Numbered from the stretch's first letter, positions 42,196-51,403 are shown. The stretch: DNA of 64,000 bases from Paenibacillus arenilitoris (GCF_014705655.1 NZ_JACXIY010000018.1:1-64000), one strand, 5' to 3'. Translations and numbers: made by a program. Notes: generated by a model not told the origin, from the letters alone.

Positions 42196-43134
42196 CTACC
42201 TGAGCCGCAGGCTGTTCAACACGTGTTCAAAATCGTCCGGCAGCGGCACGGAAAATTGCAGCCGCTCTCCGCTGCGAGGATGCGTGAAGCCAAGCACCGC
42301 CGCATGCAAAGCCTGTCCGTTCAGCGCGACGGTCTTGTTGCGGCCGTATACCGGATCGCCCGCCAGCGGATGACCGATATATTTCATATGAACGCGAATT
42401 TGATGCGTCCGTCCCGTCTCCAGCTGCAGTTCCACCAGCGTGTAGTCGCCCAGTCGTTCCAATACGACGAAATGAGTAACCGCATGCCGGCTGTTGCGAT
42501 CGGTTACGGCAAACAGCTTGCGGTCGTAGGCGTCGCGGCCGATCGGCGCATCCACCGTTCCTTGGTCGTGCGGCAAGTTGCCGTGCGCGAGCGCGATGTA
42601 CTTGCGCGTGACGGAATGCTCCTTCAGCTGCTCGGCAAGCGAGACATGGGCCAGATCGTTCTTGGCGGCCATGAGCAGCCCCGTCGTATCCTTGTCGATC
42701 CGGTGGACGATGCCCGGGCGGATCATCCCGTTTATGCCGGACAAGTCGCGGCAATGATGCATGAGCGCGTTCACAAGCGTACCCGACGAGTGGCCGGGCG
42801 CCGGGTGAACGACCATGCCGCGCGGCTTGTTCACGACGATGAGATCGGCGTCCTCGTACAGGATGTCGAGCGGAATCGCTTCGGGGACGATTGCCGCGTC
42901 CTCGGGCTCGGGAATGAGCAGCGCGACCCGATCGCCTTCGGCCACCTTGTAGTTGGCCTTCGCGATTTTGCCGTCGACCTGCGCCGCGCCCCCCTTGATC
43001 CACTCCTGTACCTGCGTGCGCGATATGGCCGGATCGTCCAAGCTGTCCGTCACGAATTTATCCAGCCGCTCGCCGGCTTGATCCGCGCTTACGAGCCATT
43101 CCAATGCTTCTTCGTTATACAGTCTGCTGTTCAT
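42196..43134 (-). CDS. ylyB: RluD-family pseudouridine synthase
   Basis: 312 aa. Makes pseudouridine in 23S rRNA. An N-terminal S4 domain (about 15-80, AGERLDKFVTDSLDDPAISR) precedes the RluA/RluD catalytic core with the HRIDKDTTGLLMAAKND motif and its catalytic Asp, and LETGRTHQIRVHMKYIGHPL. Overlaps the end of lspA by 20 bases, as in the conserved lspA-ylyB pair of Bacillales. ATG at 43134. Confidence 0.95.
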   Translation of the reverse strand: MNSRLYNEEALEWLVSADQAGERLDKFVTDSLDDPAISRTQVQEWIKGGAAQVDGKIAKANYKVAEGDRVALLIPEPEDAAIVPEAIPLDILYEDADLIVVNKPRGMVVHPAPGHSSGTLVNALMHHCRDLSGINGMIRPGIVHRIDKDTTGLLMAAKNDLAHVSLAEQLKEHSVTRKYIALAHGNLPHDQGTVDAPIGRDAYDRKLFAVTDRNSRHAVTHFVVLERLGDYTLVELQLETGRTHQIRVHMKYIGHPLAGDPVYGRNKTVALNGQALHAAVLGFTHPRSGERLQFSVPLPDDFEHVLNSLRLR

Positions 43135-43633
43135 GGTTGTTCGGTTCCTTGTCCTCTCCGTCCCGCGCCTTCTTCTCGTCCCGGGAGGAGAGGAGCGTAT
43201 CGATTAAAATTAGGATAACCCCGCATACGATTCCGGAGTCCGCCACGTTGAAAATCGGAAACTGGTAACTGCCGAAATTAAATTGCAGGAAGTCGACAAC
43301 TTCGCCGAAACGGGCGCGGTCGAGGAAGTTGCCGACCGCTCCTCCCAATACAAGGCCGAGGCCGACGAGAAGCCAAGGCTTGGCCGATTTGCGCACCGCT
43401 TGAATATACCAAACGATTCCGATCAGGATGACGATCGTAATAATGATGAAGAACAAGCGCTGCCCCTGCAAGATGCCGAAGGCGGCACCGCGGTTGCGAT
43501 GCGAAGTGATGAGGAAAAAATTGCCGATGACGCTGATTTGCTCGCCCAGCTCCAGCTGCGTCGCAATGATTTTTTTCGTTACGTAATCCAGCACGAACAC
43601 GAATAACGCGATCCAATAGTAATAAAAACGCAT
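43115..43633 (-). CDS. lspA: Lipoprotein signal peptidase
   Basis: 172 aa with four membrane helices. Cleaves lipoprotein precursors before the lipidated Cys, in the membrane, after Lgt. Catalytic Asp residues in GGAVGNFLDRARFGEVVDFL and NVADSGIVCGVILIL; the family box FLITSHRNRGAAFGILQG is intact. The 20-residue tail SRDEKKARDGEDKEPNNHEQ is charged. Its substrates in this window include the two lipoproteins of the ABC operon. Confidence 0.97.
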   Translation of the reverse strand: MRFYYYWIALFVFVLDYVTKKIIATQLELGEQISVIGNFFLITSHRNRGAAFGILQGQRLFFIIITIVILIGIVWYIQAVRKSAKPWLLVGLGLVLGGAVGNFLDRARFGEVVDFLQFNFGSYQFPIFNVADSGIVCGVILILIDTLLSSRDEKKARDGEDKEPNNHEQQTV

Positions 43634-43805
43634 CCCATCACTCCTAAATGCAATCCATATTTATCAAGTTATTTGATTGTAGCATATCGCCCGCGGCGAG
43701 AGCCAGCGACTGCCCCTCCCGCTTCCATCGATGTCCATACTGAAAAGGCTCCGAGCGGCAAAAGCTAATGAAGCAAATCGAAAATCCGAAAGGACGGTGC
43801 CTTGC

Positions 43806-44549
43806 ATGACAACTCTGACCGACTCTCAGCTCGCCGAGCTTCGGAGAAGGCTGCTGGACGAACAGGACGACATCAACAGGCGTCTCTCGGCGGGCGAGCA
43901 TTACGGGCTGGCCAGCTCGTTGCGGGACGATACCGGCGAGCTCTCGCCGATCGATAACCACCCGGGCGACGTGGCGACCGAGGTGTACGAGCGAGGGAAG
44001 GACATCGCCCTGCTTGAGCAGGAGGATCTGCATCTAAGCCGGATCGACGCCGCCTTGAAAGCGATGGATAACGGCACGTACGGCAATTGCAAAGCTTGCG
44101 GCAAGCCGATTCCGCTTGAGCGCCTCGAAGCGCTGCCCGATACGCTGTATTGCGTCGAGCATGCCCCCAGGCAGGAAACGTCGCATGTTCAGCCTGCGGA
44201 AGAATCGCTTCTGAATCCGCCGTTCGGCAGAAGCAGCATGGATCAGCAGAGCTCCTATAACGGCTTTGACGGCGAGGACGCCTGGCAAATCGTCGAGCAA
44301 TGGGGCAATGCGGATTCCCCCGCCTTCTCCGAAAACCGCGACGTTACCGACTATGGCCATATGGGCATCGAGAACGACGAGAACGACGGCTTCGTCGAGC
44401 CGCTCGAAAGCTTCGTAGCGACCGACATTACCGGTCGCCGCGTATCCGTTATCCGCAACAGGGAATACATGCATTACATGCATAACGGCGAAGGCGATCA
44501 CGGGCTCGAATTCGAAGATCCTTACGACGACGACGATTACCGAACCTAA
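43806..44549 (+). CDS. ylyA: DksA/TraR-type zinc-finger protein, YlyA/YteA family
   Basis: 247 aa. The N-terminal coiled-coil half (about 1-85, SQLAELRRRLLDEQDDINRR) is followed by a C4-type zinc motif, CKACGKPIPLERLEALPDTL then YCVEHA, around residues 100-125, and a long acidic tail ending FEDPYDDDDYRT. By its place next to ileS and lspA it corresponds to B. subtilis YlyA, which binds RNA polymerase and influences sigma-G genes; that role is inference. Unlike its neighbours it is on the plus strand, divergent from lspA and tail-to-tail with the DUF5665 gene (4-base overlap). I chose the ATG at 43806 with AAGGACGG upstream. Confidence 0.85.
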   Translation: MTTLTDSQLAELRRRLLDEQDDINRRLSAGEHYGLASSLRDDTGELSPIDNHPGDVATEVYERGKDIALLEQEDLHLSRIDAALKAMDNGTYGNCKACGKPIPLERLEALPDTLYCVEHAPRQETSHVQPAEESLLNPPFGRSSMDQQSSYNGFDGEDAWQIVEQWGNADSPAFSENRDVTDYGHMGIENDENDGFVEPLESFVATDITGRRVSVIRNREYMHYMHNGEGDHGLEFEDPYDDDDYRT

Positions 44550-44884
44550 TACGTCTTTCCTTCCAGTTGGATTTGCACGATTCGGACGATATCGGCGATG
44601 TAATCGCCGATGATCGGCAAATTCAGCGCGCCCAAAATGCGCAGCACGTATAGGATCGTTGCGGCAAAAAAAGTAAAGCCGATCGCGATGCCGACGCCTC
44701 TGGCCGTTCCCGAGAGCATGTTCTTCCATATGAGCGTCCATGGCCTGTTCAACAGCTTCACATATTCGGCGATCTGCGTCCGCTCCATATCGGCGGCAAC
44801 GCCTTGCAGCCGCTGTTCCAGCCTGCCGAGCGATTGCCGCAGCTCTTGCATATCTTTCGGTTGTTCCGGTTGATTCGATTTCAT
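44546..44884 (-). CDS. DUF5665 membrane protein, 112 aa
   Basis: N-terminal helix with Gln/Leu/Arg heptads (MQELRQSLGRLEQRLQGVAA), then the DUF5665 core IAEYVKLLNRPWTLIWKNML, a membrane helix GVGIAIGFTFFAATILYVLR and the end NLPIIGDYIADIVRIVQIQL. Function of the family unknown. I chose the ATG at 44884 (AAGGGGTG upstream). Confidence 0.82.
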   Translation of the reverse strand: MKSNQPEQPKDMQELRQSLGRLEQRLQGVAADMERTQIAEYVKLLNRPWTLIWKNMLSGTARGVGIAIGFTFFAATILYVLRILGALNLPIIGDYIADIVRIVQIQLEGKTY

Positions 44885-44908
44885 AAGAGGCACCCCTTTG
44901 CCAAACAA

Positions 44909-44990
44909 TAAAACGAGGCCCGCCCTGCCGGCATATGCGGCAGGGCGCATATGCTGTCGCTTGCTGCCGCGGCCGGAAGGCGGCCTCGTG
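44909..44990 (-). terminator. Terminator of ileS
   Basis: Minus strand ACGAGGCC pairs with GGCCTCGT, with an inner CCCTGCCG/CGGCAGGG helix, followed by TTTATTG; between ileS and the DUF5665 gene. Confidence 0.78.
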
Positions 44991-45023
44991 TATCGAATGA
45001 TCGTAGCTCCTCTATTATAACCT

Positions 45024-48000
45024 TTATCCTCGAATGTGAATCCCGATTTCTTTGTCGCCGAGCGTTACGCGCTCCATTTCCGAAGCGGACTCGAACGCCA
45101 CCGATTGCAAAAGCACGTTCTCGTGAAGCACATCGGAGAACGCGTCAAGCGCCGCCTTCAGCTCCGCATCGACGTCGAGGACGAGCTCGATCCGCTTCTC
45201 GATCGGCAGATCGAGCTTCTTGCGCGTGTCCTGAACGGCGCGGATCACCTCGCGAACCCAGCCCTCCTGCTCAAGCTCCGGCGTAATGTCCGTGTTCAGC
45301 GCAACCGTGACGCCGCTTCCCGAAGCGGAAGCAAATCCGGACTTCGCTTGCTTCTCGACCAGAAGCTCGCTTGTCGAGATCGTCAACCGCTCGCCCTCGG
45401 GACTTGTAAAGTCGAAGCTTCCGCCATTTACGATGCCGCGCGTCTCTTCCGGCGCGAGGCTTTTAAGCTGCGCCTGGATCGGGCCGACGTTTTTGCCGTA
45501 CTTCTTCCCTGCCGCCTTGAGATTCAGCTTCAACGTGAAATCCACGAAGCCGCTGTCGGAAGTTTGCACCGCAATCGCCTTGACGTTGATCTCGTCCTTG
45601 ATGATTTCCTCGTAATCCTCGACGTTGAACTCGCGGTCGAGCGATACGATCAGCTCGGACAAAGGCTGGCGCGTCTTGATGCCCGTCTCGTTGCGCACGT
45701 TGCGCGCAAGCTCGACGACCTGCCTCGCGCTCTCCATGTCTCGCTCCAGCGTCTCGTCGATCAATGCGTCGTCCGCTTTTGGATAGTCGGCCAGGTGCAC
45801 GCTGCCTTCGCCGCCCAAGTTGCGGTACACGTCGTCGGCAAGCAGCGGCGCGTATGGCGCGATCAGGCGAGACAGCATCAGCAATACGCCGCGCAGCGTC
45901 CGGTAAGCCGCCACCTTGTCTTCGCTAAGCCCGCTTCCCCAGAAGCGGTCGCGCGAACGGCGGATATACCAGTTGCTAAGCTCGTCGACGAAACCTTCGA
46001 TCGCCTTGGCCGGATTCAGGAAGTCGTTCGCTTCGAGCCCTTTGTTCACCGCATGGATCAGGCTGTTCAGTCTAGAAACGATCCAGCGGTCAAGCTTGTT
46101 GCCGGACTTGCTGTCCGGATGAGCCGCATAGTCGAAGCCGTCGATCGATGCGTACAAAGCGTAGAACGCATGCGTATTTACGATCGTGTCGATGACTTTG
46201 GACTTCGCCTCGCCTACGATGCCGCGGGAGAAGCGCTTGCTGTTCCAAGGCGCGCTGTCGGCGAGCAAGGCCCAGCGGAACGCGTCCGTGCCGTATTCGT
46301 TGATGATCTCCCACGGATCGATGACGTTCCCCTTCGACTTGGACATTTTCTGGCCGTTCTCATCCAAAATATGACCGGTCGAAATAACGGCCTTATACGG
46401 CGCCTTGCCGTTATACAGCGTGGACACCGCAAGCAGGCTGTAGAACCAGCCGCGCGTCTGGTCGATCCCTTCGCAAATGATGTCCGCGGGGTACTGCTCC
46501 GCGAACGTATCGCCGTTCTCGAACGGATGGTGATGCTGGGCGAAAGGCATGGAGCCGCTGTCGAACCAGACGTCGATCACTTCCGGCGTGCGGGTCATGA
46601 CCGCCCCTTCGGCATATGGCGATTTCAGCTTAATATCGTCGACGTACGGCTTGTGAAGCTCGATATCCTCTGGTACGTCCCCTACGGCCATCGCCCTTAG
46701 ATCGGCGATGCTGCCCGGCGAATATTCCTTGCCCGTCGCTTCGCACACCCAGACGTTGAGCGGCGTTCCCCAGTAGCGGTTGCGGCTGATGTTCCAGTCG
46801 ACCAAGTCCTCCAAAAACTTGCCGAAACGCCCTTCGCGGATATGGCCCGGGTACCAGTCTACGCCGTTGTTGTTGGCGATCAGTTGATCCTTTACCGCCG
46901 TCGTCTTGATGAACCAGCTTTCCATCGCGTAGTAGATGAGCGGCGTTTTGCAGCGCCAACAGAACGGGTAGCTGTGCTCGTAGCGCTCCTTCGAGAATAG
47001 CAGTCCGCGCTCGCTCAGCATCTTCACGATTTCGATGTCGAGCTCAGAATCCTTGACGAACCGTCCGGCAAAATCCGTCACCTCGGCGGTATAACGGCCG
47101 GCAAGATCGACGACGTTCAGCATGCTGATGCCATTCTCGCGAGATACGCGGTAGTCGTCTTCGCCGTGCGCCGGCGCGATATGGACGATACCCGTACCGC
47201 TTGCGTCGCTGACGAAGTCGCCGGCAATGACGATATGCCCCTTCTCCACCTTCGAGTAGCGGAACGGCGGCTCGTAGCTGCGTCCGACAAGCTCGGCGCC
47301 TTTGACGACGGACAACACTTCGTACCCTTCCTTCAGCACGTTCTCCGCCAGCGCCTCGGCGACGATGAACACTTCGCCGTTTCTGGATGCCCGGACGTAG
47401 TTCAGCTCGGGATTTACGGCAAGCGCCACGTTCGCCGGGAGCGTCCAAGGCGTCGTGGTCCAGGCAAGGATCGATTCGCCGGAATCGGCAAGCTTGAACT
47501 TGACGGTGGCGCTCAGATCCTTCACGTCCTCATAGCCTTGCGCGACCTCGTGCGAGCTGAGCGTCGTCTGGCAATCCGGGCAGTACGGGCTGACGCGGTG
47601 ACCGCGATACAGCAAGCCTTTGCCGTGAATGGTCGATAAAATATGCCAGACGCTCTCGATGTACTCGTTTTTCAGCGTAATATACGGATCATCGAGATCG
47701 GTCCAATAAGCGATCGCCTCGGTCAGCTCGCGCCATTGCTTCTCGTACTCGAAGACGCTGTCTTTGCATTTCTTGACGAACTTCTCGACGCCGTACGCCT
47801 CGATTTCCTGTTTGCCGGAAATGCCAAGCTGCTTCTCGACGCCAAGCTCGACCGGCAAGCCGTGCGTATCCCAGCCCGCTTTGCGGACGACGCGGTAGCC
47901 TGCCATCGTCTTATAGCGGCAAATGAAGTCCTTAATGACGCGGCCTAGAACGTGGCCGATATGCGGCGCCCCGTTCGCGGTCGGCGGTCCTTCATAAAAC

Positions 48001-48122
48001 ACGAAATTCGGCTTTCCCTCGCGGTGCAAGATCGATTGTTTAAACGTATCCTCTGTTTTCCATTGCTCCAGCACGCGCAGCTCGCGGCTGCGGGCGCGTT
48101 CCTTCACGTCCACGCGTTGCAT
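45024..48122 (-). CDS. ileS: Isoleucyl-tRNA synthetase, eukaryote-like type 2
   Basis: 1032 aa. Charges tRNA-Ile. HIGH motif in GAPHIGHVLGRVIKDFICRY, KMSKS in GQKMSKSKGNVIDPWEII, and the editing insertion (about 200-400). The core text WDTHGLPVELGVEKQLGISG, LYRGHRVSPYCPDCQTTLSS, PFCWRCKTPLIYYAMESWF and NISRNRYWGTPLNVW is that of IleRS2, the eukaryote-like clade, and not of the 920-aa bacterial type with its zinc-binding end. The C-terminal 200 residues carry the extension (VRNETGIKTRQPLSELIVSL). IleRS2 enzymes are known to resist mupirocin. Here it sits in the housekeeping position after divIVA and under a T-box. Confidence 0.95.
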   Translation of the reverse strand: MQRVDVKERARSRELRVLEQWKTEDTFKQSILHREGKPNFVFYEGPPTANGAPHIGHVLGRVIKDFICRYKTMAGYRVVRKAGWDTHGLPVELGVEKQLGISGKQEIEAYGVEKFVKKCKDSVFEYEKQWRELTEAIAYWTDLDDPYITLKNEYIESVWHILSTIHGKGLLYRGHRVSPYCPDCQTTLSSHEVAQGYEDVKDLSATVKFKLADSGESILAWTTTPWTLPANVALAVNPELNYVRASRNGEVFIVAEALAENVLKEGYEVLSVVKGAELVGRSYEPPFRYSKVEKGHIVIAGDFVSDASGTGIVHIAPAHGEDDYRVSRENGISMLNVVDLAGRYTAEVTDFAGRFVKDSELDIEIVKMLSERGLLFSKERYEHSYPFCWRCKTPLIYYAMESWFIKTTAVKDQLIANNNGVDWYPGHIREGRFGKFLEDLVDWNISRNRYWGTPLNVWVCEATGKEYSPGSIADLRAMAVGDVPEDIELHKPYVDDIKLKSPYAEGAVMTRTPEVIDVWFDSGSMPFAQHHHPFENGDTFAEQYPADIICEGIDQTRGWFYSLLAVSTLYNGKAPYKAVISTGHILDENGQKMSKSKGNVIDPWEIINEYGTDAFRWALLADSAPWNSKRFSRGIVGEAKSKVIDTIVNTHAFYALYASIDGFDYAAHPDSKSGNKLDRWIVSRLNSLIHAVNKGLEANDFLNPAKAIEGFVDELSNWYIRRSRDRFWGSGLSEDKVAAYRTLRGVLLMLSRLIAPYAPLLADDVYRNLGGEGSVHLADYPKADDALIDETLERDMESARQVVELARNVRNETGIKTRQPLSELIVSLDREFNVEDYEEIIKDEINVKAIAVQTSDSGFVDFTLKLNLKAAGKKYGKNVGPIQAQLKSLAPEETRGIVNGGSFDFTSPEGERLTISTSELLVEKQAKSGFASASGSGVTVALNTDITPELEQEGWVREVIRAVQDTRKKLDLPIEKRIELVLDVDAELKAALDAFSDVLHENVLLQSVAFESASEMERVTLGDKEIGIHIRG

Positions 48123-48147
48123 GGCTCCTGCCTCCTCGTTTCAACAA

Positions 48148-48440
48148 AAATAAAGCCCCGTCCCTATCGAAAGGGACGAGGCTTAGTCGCGTTACCACCC
48201 TTGTTCCGCGCCTGCCGGAATCGTCCGGCAAGGCTAACCATCACGTCGGCTCATCGAACCGGCGCACGGTGCGGCACCTTAGCAGCGAGCCCGCGGGCTC
48301 GCGTTCCCTGTAACGGGGGACGTCCGTCAGCGCTTATTGCCGCCTAACGCGGGTTCGGCGCCGCTTCTCGGAGAGGATATTCCGCTAACGGCACACACGC
48401 CGGCTCTCAGCAACCGCCGGCTCTCTGGGGAGTGGTCCAA
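48148..48440 (-). promoter_or_regulatory. T-box leader of ileS
   Basis: T-box core GGGTGGTAACGCG on the minus strand (48188-48200), preceded by a structured leader and followed by the terminator GCCTCGTCCCTTTCGATAGG-type stem and TTTATTTT (48148-48184). A probable isoleucine specifier ATC is in GCGGAATATCCTCTCC near 48374-48389. Predicted to let transcription continue when uncharged tRNA-Ile accumulates. Confidence 0.88.
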
Positions 48441-48489
48441 AAGCGTACTCGTTCTCGTCAACGAAGTTCGCATCAACTTAATTATTATA

Positions 48490-48519
48490 GTTATAGCGTA
48501 TTTGCGTGAGAAAAGTCAA
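48490..48519 (-). promoter_or_regulatory. Promoter of the ileS T-box transcript
   Basis: TTGACT and TATAAC with an 18-base spacer on the minus strand, just upstream of the leader. Confidence 0.55.
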
Positions 48520-48546
48520 ATGTCCATTCGCCTATTTCAGACGAAA

Positions 48547-49050
48547 TTACCCGCGCTGCAGCTCGTGCTCTTGCAGTCTGGCCGGCTGCGGCGGCTCAAG
48601 CGTCTCCCAGCCGTCCGCGCTCAGCAGCTCAAGCTGCGCTTCCACGAGGGTGCGGAACCGCGCGCGATAGACGGAAGCCTGCTTCTTCAGCTCTTCCACC
48701 TCAAGCGAAACTTTGCGCGATTTGGCAAGCGAATCATTTATGATTCGATCGGCGTTTTTCTCCGATTCCTTAATGATCAGCTGCGCTTCCTTCTTTGCGT
48801 TGTTCTTCACTTCATCCGCCGCTTCCTGCGCGATGATGATCGTCTTGCTTAACGTTTCCTCGATATTCGTAAAATGGTTCAGCCGCTCCTGCAGGCCGAG
48901 CACTTGGTTTTGCATTTCTTTGTTCTCGCGGATGAGCGATTCGTAGTCCTTGATGACCTGATCGAGGAATTCGTTGACTTCGTCCTCGTCGTAGCCGCGC
49001 AGTCTCCGGCTAAACTCTTTGTTATGTATGTCCAATGGCGATAACGGCAT
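48547..49050 (-). CDS. divIVA: Division/polarity protein DivIVA
   Basis: 167 aa coiled-coil protein that binds negatively curved membrane at poles and septa. The lipid-binding N-terminus MPLSPLDIHNKEFSRRLRGY and the DEVNEFLDQVIKDYESLIRE coiled coil are diagnostic. TTGAGGAGGTGCG precedes the ATG. The C-terminal 40 residues (after about 125) are less conserved, ending EPPQPARLQEHELQRG. Conserved position between ylmH and ileS. Confidence 0.96.
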   Translation of the reverse strand: MPLSPLDIHNKEFSRRLRGYDEDEVNEFLDQVIKDYESLIRENKEMQNQVLGLQERLNHFTNIEETLSKTIIIAQEAADEVKNNAKKEAQLIIKESEKNADRIINDSLAKSRKVSLEVEELKKQASVYRARFRTLVEAQLELLSADGWETLEPPQPARLQEHELQRG

Positions 49051-49147
49051 TGGCGCACCTCCTCAAGGTATTTGTGACACTGTTTACCGGATCACAGAAT
49101 GGATTGAGAACAGATTCGACAACCGCGCTAAAAATCCTGCAATTCCG

Positions 49148-49930
49148 TTAAATAAATTTACCAATATGGACGCGAATTCTGCCTTTTTTTGTCACACCGT
49201 CGACCTCTAGCACCTTAAATCTTCCCAGCCCTTTAAAGGAAACGACGTCTCCTTCGCGGAGCGGCGAAGACGGATCCTCCTCGGCCTTCCAGTTCACGCG
49301 GCATCTGCCCGCGCGGATCGGGTCCACGATCTTGGAGCGGCTTACCCGGTAGACGTCGCTTGCGATCCCGTCGAGGCGCATGGAGGCGACGGTAATGCTT
49401 ATCTCCTCCAGCTTCGGAACGACGGCCTGTAGCTCGGCAAGCGGGAGGATGTCCGTAAGCACGTTCATCCGGTGCACTTGCCTGAGGTGTATATTTAAAT
49501 AATCGGCAATTTCATCCGTAACGATAATATGGCAGAAGCCTTCGTGCACATGTATATCGCCGATCCGGTCGCGCTTGATGCCAAGACCGAGCAGCGCGCC
49601 GAGAAAATCGCCGTGATCCAGCTCGAGCCGAGCCTGCCCCGGACCGTGAACCGCAAGCACCGACAGGCCGATCGCCTCGCCGTCCAGATCGCGGTAATCC
49701 GGTCCGATCAAAGCCCGCTTCCTCTCCGCCAGCGCGTAACCGCCGTCGAACCGCACGCGAACGTCCGGGTTCCGATTCGCCAGCATGGCTACGATCTGAG
49801 CTTGCCTCGGATCCAAAAAATCGGTCCGCTTCAGCTCATGCTGCTGTGCGGACCGCTCTATCCATTCCAAGGCCCGATCGACGAATGGCTTCTCCTCGGG
49901 CTGGAAATGATCATATAGGCCTTGCTTCAT
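49148..49930 (-). CDS. ylmH: S4-domain RNA-binding protein YlmH
   Basis: 260 aa (B. subtilis 257). An N-terminal YlmH domain (MKQGLYDHFQPEEKPFVDRA, ARLELDHGDFLGALLGLGIK, RDRIGDIHVHEGFCHIIV) is followed by a C-terminal S4 domain (about 180-250, MRLDGIASDVYRVSRSKIVD, GDVVSFKGLGRFKVLEVDG). Members of the family bind stalled ribosomal 50S subunits or rRNA. Part of the ylm cluster. Confidence 0.95.
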   Translation of the reverse strand: MKQGLYDHFQPEEKPFVDRALEWIERSAQQHELKRTDFLDPRQAQIVAMLANRNPDVRVRFDGGYALAERKRALIGPDYRDLDGEAIGLSVLAVHGPGQARLELDHGDFLGALLGLGIKRDRIGDIHVHEGFCHIIVTDEIADYLNIHLRQVHRMNVLTDILPLAELQAVVPKLEEISITVASMRLDGIASDVYRVSRSKIVDPIRAGRCRVNWKAEEDPSSPLREGDVVSFKGLGRFKVLEVDGVTKKGRIRVHIGKFI

Positions 49931-49944
49931 TCGGCTTCATTCCT

Positions 49945-50214
49945 TTAAATGAAAAAGTCGATTACCGCGATCAGCCCGAACGCCACGAAGCGCAACGCGA
50001 ATACGGCTAAAATCGGGGACAAATCCAGCATTCCGCCGATCGGCGGAATAAATCTTCTGAAGATGCTTAAGTACGGCTCGACAAGCTTGCCGAGAAAAAC
50101 GCCGATAAAGCTCTCGCGGGCGTTCGGCAGCCAGGACAGCAGCACGTAACCGATAATCATAAAGGTGTAGATGTTTTGCAGCAGCATAACCACGTCGTAT
50201 ACTTGATCCATCAT
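49945..50214 (-). CDS. ylmG: YggT-family membrane protein YlmG
   Basis: 89 aa with two or more membrane helices, MMDQVYDVVMLLQNIYTFMI then LLSWLPNARESFIGVFLGKL and a C-terminal helix ILAVFALRFVAFGLIAVIDF. The LSWLP and PYLSIFRRFIPP features are the YGGT signature. Its role in division-related membrane organisation is inferred from the neighbours. Confidence 0.93.
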   Translation of the reverse strand: MMDQVYDVVMLLQNIYTFMIIGYVLLSWLPNARESFIGVFLGKLVEPYLSIFRRFIPPIGGMLDLSPILAVFALRFVAFGLIAVIDFFI

Positions 50215-50224
50215 GAACTCAAGG

Positions 50225-50677
50225 TCACCTCTTTTTGTTGTAATCGTTGTCCTCCGCCAGCATTTCCGTTATGGCACCTTGAATTTCTACCGTATCCGGC
50301 GTGCATAGAAAAATATTGGGACCAAGCTTTGAGATGCTTCCGTTCAAAGCGTACACCGTGCCGCTGAGGAAATCAACGACCCGGACGGCCAGGTCTGTCC
50401 GAACCCTCTGCAGGTTCACGATAACCGCTCTGCGCGAACGAAGATGATCGGCAATCTCTTGCGCTTCGTCGTAGGAACGCGGCTCGCTGAGCACGACCCG
50501 GACATTTTTCTGCGAATGAATGCTGACGACGTTATTGCTCTTCATGTTTTTACGCGCTTCGAAAGGAGAGGTTTCAGGTTCTTGCTCCTCCTGCTGCACG
50601 ACGCGTTCGCGCTCTACGACTTCTTCCTCCTCGTCCTGCAGTCCAAGAAAGTTCATAAACCGGTTCATTACGCTCAT
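50225..50677 (-). CDS. sepF: Cell division protein SepF
   Basis: 150 aa. N-terminal amphipathic membrane anchor [20 protein letters not shown] and a C-terminal SepF domain: [59 protein letters not shown]. Assembles into rings that bundle FtsZ and connect it to the membrane beside FtsA. The middle (about 25-65) is a charged linker. Confidence 0.96.
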   Translation of the reverse strand: MSVMNRFMNFLGLQDEEEEVVERERVVQQEEQEPETSPFEARKNMKSNNVVSIHSQKNVRVVLSEPRSYDEAQEIADHLRSRRAVIVNLQRVRTDLAVRVVDFLSGTVYALNGSISKLGPNIFLCTPDTVEIQGAITEMLAEDNDYNKKR

Positions 50678-50680
50678 GAT

Positions 50681-51400
50681 TTAGTCCTCCTCTTTCCCAA
50701 CTAGTATGGTGCCGAGTCGTATCCAAGTTGCGCCTTCTTCGATCGCGACCTCAAAGTCGTTCGACATCCCCATGGACAAATGGGCGATCGTCTCGGCGTA
50801 GGGCAAGCGGGCGCGAAGCTCGTCCCGCAGCTCCCGCAAAGCTCTGAATACGGGTCTCGTCTGTTCGGGCTCCGCCTCGTACGGAGCCATCGTCATTAAT
50901 CCGACCGGCTCGATGCCGGGATAATCGCGAAGCCGCTCCACGAACGGATGCAGCTCCTCCGGAGTGAGGCCGTGCTTGGAGTCTTCCCCGGAAACGTTCA
51001 CTTGTATGAAGCATGGCACGATAATGCCCAGCTGCTGCGCGCGCTTATTGACGGCTTCCGCAAGCGGCAGCCTGTCCAGCGAATGCATGTATGTAAACTT
51101 ACCGATGACGTCCTTCACTTTATTCGTCTGAAGGGAGCCGATAAAATGCCAGACCGGCCGTTCCTCACCGATAGACGGCTCTCCGCCGCTGATCGCGTTC
51201 CACTTGGCCTGCGCGTCCTGCCAGCGGTTCTCCCCGAGATGCTTGAGGCCGCTTCTGAGCGCCTCCCTCGTCGTCTCGAGCGAGACGTATTTCGTAACGG
51301 CGATGATCCGCACGTCTTCCCTGCTCCGGCCCGCCCGCTCGCAGGCTTGCCGGATGCGCTCTTCGACGAGCGTCAATCTGTCATCCATCGTATTCGACAT
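50681..51400 (-). CDS. ylmE: PLP homeostasis protein, YggS/PROSC family
   Basis: 239 aa. Cytoplasmic PLP-binding protein without known enzyme activity, involved in vitamin B6 balance. PLP lysine in IIAVTKYVSLETTREALRSG; further family marks GLKHLGENRWQDAQAKWNAI, WHFIGSLQTNKVKDVIGKFT and LSMGMSNDFEVAIEEGATWI. Third gene of the ylmC-H group; it ends 3 bases before sepF begins. Confidence 0.95.
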   Translation of the reverse strand: MSNTMDDRLTLVEERIRQACERAGRSREDVRIIAVTKYVSLETTREALRSGLKHLGENRWQDAQAKWNAISGGEPSIGEERPVWHFIGSLQTNKVKDVIGKFTYMHSLDRLPLAEAVNKRAQQLGIIVPCFIQVNVSGEDSKHGLTPEELHPFVERLRDYPGIEPVGLMTMAPYEAEPEQTRPVFRALRELRDELRARLPYAETIAHLSMGMSNDFEVAIEEGATWIRLGTILVGKEED

Positions 51401-51403
51401 GCT

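Noticed and set aside
45036..46700. 554-codon plus-strand frame
   Set aside because: Antisense to ileS; no recognisable protein features.
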